NCBI GenBank assembly: GCA_025738555.1
Contig: JAOVFP010000020.1
Coordinates: 1,488,001-1,552,000 of the forward strand
Length of the DNA stretch: 64,000 nt
From: Cyathus striatus
Taxonomy: Eukaryota > Basidiomycota > Agaricomycetes > Agaricales > Nidulariaceae
Direction of reading: 5' to 3'
Below are positions 56,051-64,000 of this stretch, piece after piece; the first letter of the stretch is position 1; each line of letters opens with the position of its first letter. The position numbers and the translations under genes are program-made. The notes below the pieces were generated by a model, which ran no database searches, had not been told where the DNA came from, and worked only from the letters and a program-made list of their open reading frames with translations.

Positions 56051-58460
56051 CTACTTTGTATCTACTGCCATTGAAGTGAAGTTTTCATCCCGATAAGATA
56101 CTGGGTAATAAGGTTGCCACTGAGGAATAATAGGTAATGGGGGAGGTGGGGGAATATCAGGCTTGCGAATTTTTATTGGATTGTTCCACTGTTGTATTTC
56201 TAGAGACTCATATGTAGCTTGATGAATGGACAGTGGAGCAATAATGGGCTTCCAGTGGAGATTCAATGAAGCCTGCATAGATATTACTTAGTATAAAAAG
56301 TACGATACAATGTCAGACTCGATCAATAGACTCACGGGCGGGGTTCCTACGTCGATTTCCATACTTCTGGAATGAACAGCAGGAAGTACAGGCGCAATTA
56401 CAGGAGCTTTCCATCGAGGATCCTTACACACCTGGATTTGTGTCATTAAAAATCTAAAAAAAAACAGATACTATGCTAAGTGAAACGCACGGTCTTCCAC
56501 CGGAGATTCGAGGAATCCTGTGTTAGAGATCAGTATAAGCATATATAATAGTACTAGATTTGATAAATGAACTCACAGAGGGTCTTTCTACACCATTTTC
56601 CGAACTTGCGGGATGGTTAGCAGAATAGGAAGCTGCAACTATAGGAGCTTCCCATTGAAGATTCTTAGGCACCTGAATTTGTGTCATTACTATTAAAAAA
56701 AAAGGATTACTTTGCTAAGTAAAACGCACTGGTTTCCGCCAGAGATTCGAGGAATCCTATGTAGGAGATTAGTGTAAGTATATAATAAAATATGATATTC
56801 AATAAATGAACTCACAGAAGGAAATTCTGCATCATTTCTTGAGCTTTCGGCATGGTCAGTAGGAGATGGAGGTGCAACTATAGGAGATTCCCATCGAAGA
56901 TCCTTAGACATGAACACCTAGATTTGTGTCATTACAAAGACAAGGAAAGATTACTATACTAAGTATAAAACGCACGGTCTTCCACTGGAGATTCAAAGGA
57001 ACCTGTGAAACAGATTTATATAGAGATATATTATATTATATTCGATAAATGGACTCACAGAGGGACTTTCTGCATTATTTTCCGAACTTGTGGAGTGGCC
57101 AGTAGGGGACGGAGACGCAATTATAGGAGTTTCCCATCGAAGATCCTTAGACACCTGGATTTGTGTCATTAAGGATACAGAAATTGAAGGTTACTGTAAG
57201 TAATATAAGACGCACAGGATCCTGAGGTGATTTATTGTAGATGTTCGAAGAGGGAGTGATAGGATTGGCGGGAGTGGTGGGAGTGGATGTCGGAGTGGTC
57301 AAAATTACAGGATCTGGCATGTCAACCGGCTCATTGCACTTTATATTTTTCGGTACCTGTTAGATGATGTTAACTTTCATGGCATTATTTTAAAGCTAAA
57401 ACTCGCAGGTTGTTCGCTGGGTGGATTGTGTGGACGAACATATGCACGGATTTCAGCACCCTGATATCGATATTGAGCTTGAACCTGGCTAGGGATATAA
57501 AAGTGTCACACACATCACAATGAACATCGAAATTGTTTCTCTCTTGAGCATTTTCCCTCTCTCTTCCACTACTACCCCTCTCTCTGACTCCTCTCCTTTC
57601 GACAGGTCTGGGAAATGAAATAAGAAAAGCCCGTAATAGATAGCAAGTTTATATACTCAGATTCAACCTGGGGAGAGTTGGCCTGTTCCGAAGCGCATCC
57701 TTTTTCAGACCAATTCGCTTCTTGTACTTTGCCAACGCCGTTCTGCGTATTTTCTTGAGCACAGTACTCAAATCGGAAAGTAACCGGCTGATCGCACTTC
57801 ATATTTGTGGCTACCTTTGAGGGGAATTAAATAAATAGTACGAACATTTATTATTTAAGCATAAACTCACAGGTTGAGCGATGTGTTGATGAGGTGAATG
57901 TCTATCACGTGCAAAAACTACACTAGGATATATTTTTTCGGATGCAACATGGTCTGAAATAGAATTTGTGAGAGGAGCTTGCCACTGCAATTTTAATGAT
58001 TTCTATCTTGAAGTTAGCACGTTCTAATGAAATCAGAAGTTGTGTAATTTTGCATACTGAAGGAGGATTGGGTGTAGGAATTTGTGACGCAACCATTGGA
58101 CAAGCCTGAGGTCGATATCGAACTTAGACTAGTGAGAAATATAAAATTGGTACGTACATGAGAATGGGAAATTGGACTCTTTTTGGATCGACCTCTACCT
58201 CTTACTGTGGTACGGGCTCTACCACTTCCCCTGCCTCTTCCCCTTCCGATAGCTTTAGGGAAAGGAATGAGAGCGGCACGTAAAGCTGCTATATCGGAAG
58301 GAAGATGTGTATATTCGGGTTCAACAGAGGATTCAGGTTTCTGAGATGTGCGTCCCCCGTCGGAACAGCTTGCTAATTGTGCGGTCGGAGAATTGGCTCG
58401 AGCACTCTCACTGAAGGAAGTAAGGAGTGTAGACCTTGTATACATATAAATACGTTGTAT
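56051..58460 (-). CDS. Cassette-exon repeat protein of unknown function
   Basis: A minus-strand gene made of many short in-frame exons. The 5' part (from about 58425, upstream start unresolved) has SARANSPTAQLASCSDGGRT and an RG-rich segment GRGRGRGSGRARTTVRGRGR. Then a series of exons each starts with a variant of N-[LMI]-x-[WC]-x-x-P-[IV]: KSLKLQWQAPL (about 57990), ATNMKCDQPV (about 57805), PKNIKCNEPV (57216-57356). Four units follow: 57059-57154, 56816-56917, 56577-56672 and 56336-56431, separated by 27-base exons. The last exon, 56051-56272, starts ASLNLHWKPIIAPL and ends MAVDTK, TAG 56051-56053. All these exons are phase 0. One intron seems to use a GC donor (after PSEQP, about 57420). 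No family recognised. Confidence 0.55.
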
Positions 58461-59289
58461 GTTCATTCATTCCAAAACAAAACGTACATTAAATCCGAAA
58501 GCACTCGAGGATGTCCGGTGTGTGCAACGAAGAAAAGGAAGTTGCAAAGGGCAAGCCGCCAATTTGAAAACACGTTGTTGGCGATTGAATGCAAAAACAA
58601 ACTCTATAAAACAATTACTTATGTACTAGCAGAAGTGAAAATAAGTTTCACGAACAGTTAATTCATGCTTCTAGACTTGCACGACACTAGTTATGGAAGA
58701 GAGAGAAGGAAAACGATAAGTAAGTAATCAAAGAGTGGTTTGACCTAAGGAGGCAATCAACCCAGAATTATTTCTGAGAATGATGCGGCGCTTATGTACA
58801 CATCATGTTCCCGATTAGCTCCGACTCATCCCCGATTCCTTGTTTTGAACACTGGTATCTTGCATTATGCATTATGATTCACCCACGTTCAATCTATTTC
58901 TTTGGGCTTCTTAGCAGGACTCTGAGAGCACGATGCGAGCGAGGGATTGCTGTTCTGCACAGAGACATAAGCGCTCTATATTTCGTGATGTGTACCGCAC
59001 TGCATCCATTTGCCGGCACGTCTCCCATCAGTTTCAAGTTCCCCTGGTAAGTATACCAGGTGCGCTGCGATGATACCGGTTCTTCGTCTGGTACCACCAC
59101 TTCGTTGAACGAATCGGAACGGTGAACTATCTGCTACTGCTGGAACAGTATGACTCCTCGTCCCCCTCAACTACGTTTGAAATGTGCGTTCCTCAGCTTG
59201 TATTCTGTGCTTTTCAACGATACTTACCGTTACGTTTACACGGTGTAGATGATAACTTCAAACCTCCATGTGAGACTCCAGTTTAAGTT
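58461..59289. other. Region between divergent genes; possible 5' exons
   Basis: Should hold the promoters of the cassette gene (minus) and the four-TM gene (plus). A plus frame at 58805-59047, ending at a perfect GTAAGTAT donor, could be a first exon of the latter. A frame around 58500-58661 (GCPVCATKKRKLQRA...) looks coding-like but is unassigned. Confidence 0.35.
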
Positions 59290-60839
59290 GATAGTGAAAG
59301 AGGATCAGAACTGAGGCTTGTCGCAGCAATACGATCCGCAGGTTCCCGTCTGCGGAGAGGTCCAAGATCCTTCTTTCAAGAGCTGTATCTGGCGAGTTGG
59401 AGGAACGTTGTAGTAGCATGTGAGTTGATCTATCTACTTTGGATGGAAAAGGAACGGTATGAACTGGTTGATGATAGTGGCTGGTCTCAATGCGCTGAGG
59501 TTCACTCTATCGTACGTTCTTTCCTTCATTATATGCTCTTTCGTGGATTAACGAACATTTTTGATAGTGCTGTTCGTACGATTCACGTTGTATTTTTGTA
59601 TTCTCAACTAAACCATATACGACACATTTAGATCAGCTCTTTCCAGGATGTCCACATAGATCACATCGGTACATCTTCTCTGCTCTTGTCATTGAACTCG
59701 GTCCTGAAATCAACCTCACAGAGCATGTACCAAGGCTAGCTCGAATCTCAACCACGCTAGGTGCGATGTACGTGGCGGCAGTGGTTATTGAGGTGTTTGG
59801 GATTGTCAGCATATCAACTGTGAGACATTCATTTCCTCCCGCATGTGCATGATTTACTTACCGTACATCCTCCAGCGCCGACTCCCTTTCATACGAATCT
59901 ATGCCCACCTCGTGTTTGTAAATGCTATTGTCGTCACCGTAGCAGCAATCGTCTCTGCATTGTCATACTTCGCATTTTCTGTACGACTTTTCTTCAGTAC
60001 TTTTCTTTGATGCGTAAATGATGTGGTTTTATTCTTTAGGACGACCTCATGAAGGAATGCATCTCTCTAGCTACCGACGGGAGACTACATACCAAGTCCA
60101 TTTTCGTTCGTCCTCCTTTTCCCTGACCATATTCCCTTTCTAATACCTAACATACAGAGAGGTCGACCATGGCCACTCGCAGCTATCTCCCTCCCTCCCG
60201 CTGAAGCTCAGAAACGTACGTCTACCTCTTCATCCCGCATGTGCACCTACCTTACATGTACCAATAGAATGCATCACCGCCTGGTCCGGTGAATCCATGT
60301 CTCAAATAGCCGCCGTATTCATATTTTCCCTGGTACCCTCCGCAGCATACACACTCTTCGCATTCACCTATTACCGACAAACCACCGAACGCGGACACGC
60401 AGCGTGTCTGATAGATATCGACGCGGGGAGGTACACCCGAATTACAAACCGAGACGATGAGGCGGGGGCAGTGCAGGAGGCTGCTACTGGACGGGAAAGT
60501 GCGCGCGGAGTGGTAGTAGATATGAGAGAGAGGGTGCGGTCGGGGAAGAGGAAGGCTTCTAGGTCGCCTGTGCGGTTGGTGTCTGTATCTCAGACTAGGC
60601 TGCCTGGTCCTTCAATATTGAAGAAGCCGGCGAGGGATGTGACACAGACATATCAACAGTCGCTGTCGTTGATGAAGAGCGCTTCACCTACTGGGTACAT
60701 GGTAACACCCGGACCGCCGAGTTTTGGTGTGGGCCCTTCGAGGGTGGTCAGGCCGCCTGTGGCTGTGGCTGCAGTGTATACTGTGGGCGAGGATGAGGAA
60801 GACGATGTTGGATATTCAATGCCTGTCGGCTGGAAATAG
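59290..60839 (+). CDS. Four-TM membrane protein (tetraspanin-like shape), plus-strand paralogue
   Basis: 5' end unresolved; a frame from about 59290 (DSERGSELRLVAAIRSAG, then FFQELYLASWRNVVVACELI) may be the first exon(s). The secure part runs from about 59740: LARISTTLGAMYVAAVVIEV plus FGIVSIST, an intron, RRLPFIRIYAHLVFVNAIVV and more, an intron, DDLMKECISLATDGRLH, RGRPWPLAAISLPPAEAQ, an intron, CITAWSGESMSQIAAVFIFS and FAFTYYRQTTE, then a soluble tail with RKASRSPVRLVSVSQTRLPG and an acidic EDEEDD, stop 60837-60839. Membrane segments in pairs flank a Cys-containing loop, as in tetraspanins, but no CCG motif is seen. Paralogue of the convergent gene at 61101. Function unknown. Confidence 0.6.
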
Positions 60840-61100
60840 TCTAGTTTTATTCATTGTAGTTCGTAGCAATATTCAAATCCAATTTAATGTGATTGATTCC
60901 AAGGGAATATGGTAGGCATATGGTCTGTAAACTACAGTCGTTATCATCCAAACATCATAACGTACTTGATACAGTGAGAAAAAAGAAACTACTAAAAACT
61001 ACAGATAAATCTTCCAAAAGTTGGTCGATGCGTAACGAATCACGGTGTGGTACAAATTGGGGATAAACATGAAAAAAGTCCTTTGAGTTGAATCAACGCT

Positions 61101-62569
61101 TTACCGGAAGTGCACTGCACTCGGTCCTCCATAATCGTCGCCCTTGTCATCCTTGGTGTATCCGATATTGCCATCACCGCCAATATACCCAGGAGGTTTG
61201 CTGTTATCATAAGGTGGGTTGAATGGGTCATCTCGAGGAGGTGGTGGTCCAGGTGGTGGACGATAGTTAGGAGGCTGACCGTATCCGGGGTATCCACCAT
61301 ACCCGCCAGCGTCGTAGGGCGGGTTATAGTGCGAAGGGAAAGCGCCAACTCGAGCTTGCGCGGAAGGAGCACGGAAGGCATTGGCAACGCTGGCGGGGTC
61401 TTGAACTTGGCGGTAGTAGCTGAACGCGATGGATGCAAAAAGAGCTGCCAAGGCGGATGTGATGAGGAAAGCGAGAATTTCAGTCCAGCTGCCGCGAACC
61501 CATGCATCGTTACACCCTACACAGGAGGTTAGTTATGGAGCACAAGGAGGATAGGGGGATACGAACATTGACGAGCTCCTTGCTCGGTAAGGGTGCCTCG
61601 TGATACAGGACCCCAGAAGCCAAACTGTAGAGAAGCTTAGGTTAATGATGGTTATTTGGAAATAAAGAGGGAGGATGCGCACGAATACAATTGTACGTCC
61701 GTTATTCGTGTCTGTGCAGAGAGAAATAATACTGTTCTTCTGAGTAAAGTGGTTGATGACGCGCAGGAGCCCAACGCCAATGATGATAAGGACCGCCAAG
61801 AGTGACGAGAAGGCGTAGATCCGTACCGCTCCGAGTTTTTGCTAAGACATTGTAAGACCTTCCGGTTGAAACAGGACAAGAGAGAAACTCACAGTTGCTG
61901 CGGCGAATATACCGAAAGCCTACAGTACGGGTTAAACAATGGCGGGAGAAGATTGGCAATGGTGAATGTACCTCAATAGCTGTAACGACCATATACAATA
62001 TTCCCAACACTATGGCGACTGTTCTTAGTCCTCCAACGTTGCCTATTCGTGAGGCAAGATAAGTTCGGCTGAACAAGGAATGACATGAATGGCGATGACG
62101 TACTTATTCCATCTATTGATGCATTACGGAAGAACGCGATCTGGAATGAAAGTCAGGCTGTGGTACCAAGGAATGTGCGGCGGAATGGAAACGTACACCA
62201 CTACAGCAAGTTCAGTATAGGGTAAAGGGGAGACTAGGACATAGGACTCACGAGAAAAGTGTCCAAAGACCACCCAAGAATGCAACTGCAAGACAATAGC
62301 ATTCATTGTTAGCTACCATTGTCCCTCAACACGGTTCACAACGGTGCTCACCCATGAGAACTACTGGTCTCAAACTACGACGATACACTCTTGTGACGAA
62401 CGCGTACGGTGGTGGATTGCCTGTATAACATACGTAAATTTGTAAGTATATGTCTTGAAAGAAGCGAATGATGCAGGGAAAGCAAACTTGCCTGGCAGAA
62501 AGAAGTCAGCACCGAGTTCGACTCGGGTATAAGAGGAAACTTACCTTGCGGCGGTGGAGGTCGTTCCAT
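61101..62569 (-). CDS. Four-TM membrane protein (tetraspanin-like shape), minus-strand paralogue
   Basis: ATG 62567-62569 (MERPPPPQ), then NPPPYAFVTRVYRRSLRPVV, ALGGLW-like and IAFFRNASIDG exons, and SRTYLASRIGNVGGLRTVAI with VLGILYMVVTAIE, intron, AFGIFAAAT, intron, QKLGAVRIYAFSSLLAVLII. A Cys-containing loop (SLCTDTNNGRTIVF, GTLTEQGARQC, CNDAW) precedes the fourth membrane segment (ALAALFASIAFSYYRQ). The cytosolic tail is rich in Pro/Gly/Tyr (YGGYPGYGQPPNYRPPPGPP), stop TAA 61101-61103. The exon joins near 62220 are not fully resolved. The intron after AFGIFAAAT sits at the same place as in the plus-strand paralogue. Function unknown. Confidence 0.65.
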
Positions 62570-63232
62570 TTCTGTATATTTCGATAATTTGTGAGTGAGG
62601 ATAAGAAAAAAATAGGAATTTAGTTGGTGGTTTGAGCTTAAGTATGGCGTTGGGCTGTGGACTGTGAGGCAGTGCGATGCTGCGGGAGTTTGTTTATGCT
62701 TGTTTTACAATAGCCTTACTACAATGCAGACTGCAGTCAAGTGACATTCAGTGATAATTGTCAAGCCCAGCGTCTACGTCTAGACAATGCAGTGCCATGC
62801 TATTGCTCTTCGTTCAACTCCATCTTGTTCTAATGAATGCTATTTTTCACCTCGAGTGCAAAGGACTCATCTATTTGATAAGATTGTTGCGTGTGCTATA
62901 ATGATAGCGGGAACCCCGGTGTCATACAACTGAACTGCCATGAAGTCAGAAGCGCACACTGGGCAAGAGCTGATGCACTCGAATGTATACGACTAAGTTT
63001 GCTAACCAGTAGGAAAATGCTGCATTTATATCTCTTACCTATTGTTTGGATGCGTTTCCTGGAGCAGGAGACATCTCAGATAGGTATGTGCGCCATGCGG
63101 TCTCCTTGCAGATAGCTTTCTCATGCATTCTCAAAATAGACCTTTGCTACCAACGATAACGACAATAGGAACAGGATATCAGGTCCGCCACTTGTCTCTT
63201 TGTTGAACATAGCAGATATTCCAACTACGAAC
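62570..63232. promoter_or_regulatory. Divergent promoter region
   Basis: Between the minus-strand four-TM gene and the plus-strand permease; no gene within. Confidence 0.45.
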
Positions 63233-64000
63233 ATGGCGGAAGAGAAGACTGCAGAATACAAGCATTCTGAGGAAGTAGCCACACTTCCTGTATCCGCATC
63301 TGTGCAAGAGCAGACAGAGGCTCAAAGGCAGATCGATGACTCCGACAGGCGTTTGCTCGAGCTGGGCTACAAGCCTGAGTTTCGAAGGGAGATGTCATTC
63401 TTTGGCGTCATTGGAATGTCATTTTGTACCATTGGAATTCTCACTGGAATGAGCAGCGCATTCCAGACCGGGCTCTTCAGCGGTGGTCCGTTAGGTGAGT
63501 TTGATATCGTTCGTTTGGTTCCTTGTCTACCGTTCAGTTTGCCACTCTTGTTCTCTCCTTTTATCGCGTCTTCTTATTTCCCAGGTTTGTGTACTAATCA
63601 CTATGTATCCCTTGTAATGCAGGTCTCTTCTGGGGTTGGAATGTATGTTCGCCCGCCGATGATCATTCTTGATGCGCCCCACTTCGCTACCCGTCGTCGT
63701 TACTGATGCCGACGACAGATATGTTCCTTCTTTATGTTCCTCATCGCACTCAGCCTCGCCGAAATCTGTAGCGCCTAGTAAGCCTTGTCCTCTTCAACCT
63801 ACCTGTTTAGTACATATTAATTGTCGTTCTCCTTTCACAGTCCCACGATGGGAGGCTTGTATTTCTGGGTATGCAAGATGAAAAGTGATATGCCCGTCCT
63901 TGGATGTATGTTCCTCCTCCTATCCCGACATTCCCATGATTTTCAGGGCATCAACTCTATTCTGCTTATGTATGTTTTCTAACTGTGCCTCTCCGCAGTT
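63233..64000 (+). CDS. Amino-acid/GABA permease of the APC superfamily (5' part)
   Basis: Plasma-membrane transporter. ATG 63233 is preferred over an in-frame ATG at 63200 because of its AAC context. The hydrophilic N-terminus (MAEEKTAEYKHSEEVATLPV) leads to LLELGYKPEFRREMSFFGVI and GMSFCTIGILTGMSSAF (TM1). A long intron (about 63494-63627) joins GGPLG to LFWGWN, a further intron precedes ICSFFMFLIALSLAEICSA (TM2) and another precedes YPTMGGLYFW. The R.MS.FG..G.SF..IG and YPTMGGLYFW signatures fit the fungal GABA/choline permease group. Cut by the right edge; most of the transporter lies outside. Confidence 0.85.

Noticed and set aside
1..64000. CRISPR arrays, operons, ribosome binding sites, riboswitches, rRNA genes
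   Set aside because: None seen. Intron-rich genes and intron-bearing tRNAs show nuclear fungal DNA, where most of these are not expected.

Overview
The window looks like nuclear DNA of a mushroom-forming basidiomycete (Agaricomycetes). Nearly every gene is cut by many 45-65 base GT-AG introns, and the recognisable proteins match the basidiomycete forms of their families as I know them. One tRNA-Ser and one tRNA-Gly carry short introns. An AT-rich, transposon-bearing middle carries a CpG-decay signature. I cannot name the genus.

Left part (1-8.1 kb): compact housekeeping genes. These are hexokinase (minus, cut by the left edge), the divergently transcribed mitochondrial ribosomal protein uL14m, a small unknown Cys-containing protein, and glutamate-cysteine ligase (first step of glutathione synthesis).

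8.1-22.5 kb: a mixed accessory stretch. Three degenerate copies of one cyclin-like gene family (9.9, 17.6 and 21.6 kb, all plus strand, each with a TATAAA box 67-77 bases before the ATG) alternate with a butanediol dehydrogenase containing two adjacent 8-base microexons, a tRNA-Ser(UGA), a possible small secreted protein, a membrane-anchored protein and the GPI8 transamidase subunit.

22.7-36 kb: TRAPP II subunit Trs65, an MIF4G-like protein, a secreted GH31 glycosidase, a NOSIP-type RING protein, a 47-codon basic ORF, a small secreted precursor, a tRNA-Gly(UCC) and a His-rich hypothetical protein.

36-43.1 kb: nested transposons. A dead Tc1/mariner-type element (TA duplication, 32-base inverted ends) is followed by a 3.8 kb element with long inverted repeats and an 8-base duplication. 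A 1.5 kb element with a 9-base duplication has inserted into its left arm, and the intact right arm preserves the empty site.

43.1-64 kb: small membrane proteins sharing one short motif (43.2, 46.6 and 54.6 kb), a 497-residue fungal protein, a gene built from tandemly duplicated phase-0 exon cassettes (56.0-58.5 kb), two convergent paralogous four-TM genes, and the start of an amino-acid permease.

Several otherwise well-conserved genes (GPI8, MIF4G-like, GH31, NOSIP, the secreted precursor) each carry one apparent single-base frame break. That pattern fits consensus errors better than independent gene death, and it should temper every pseudogene call here. Exon boundaries were placed by eye from splice signals and protein-family memory; none is confirmed by transcripts.
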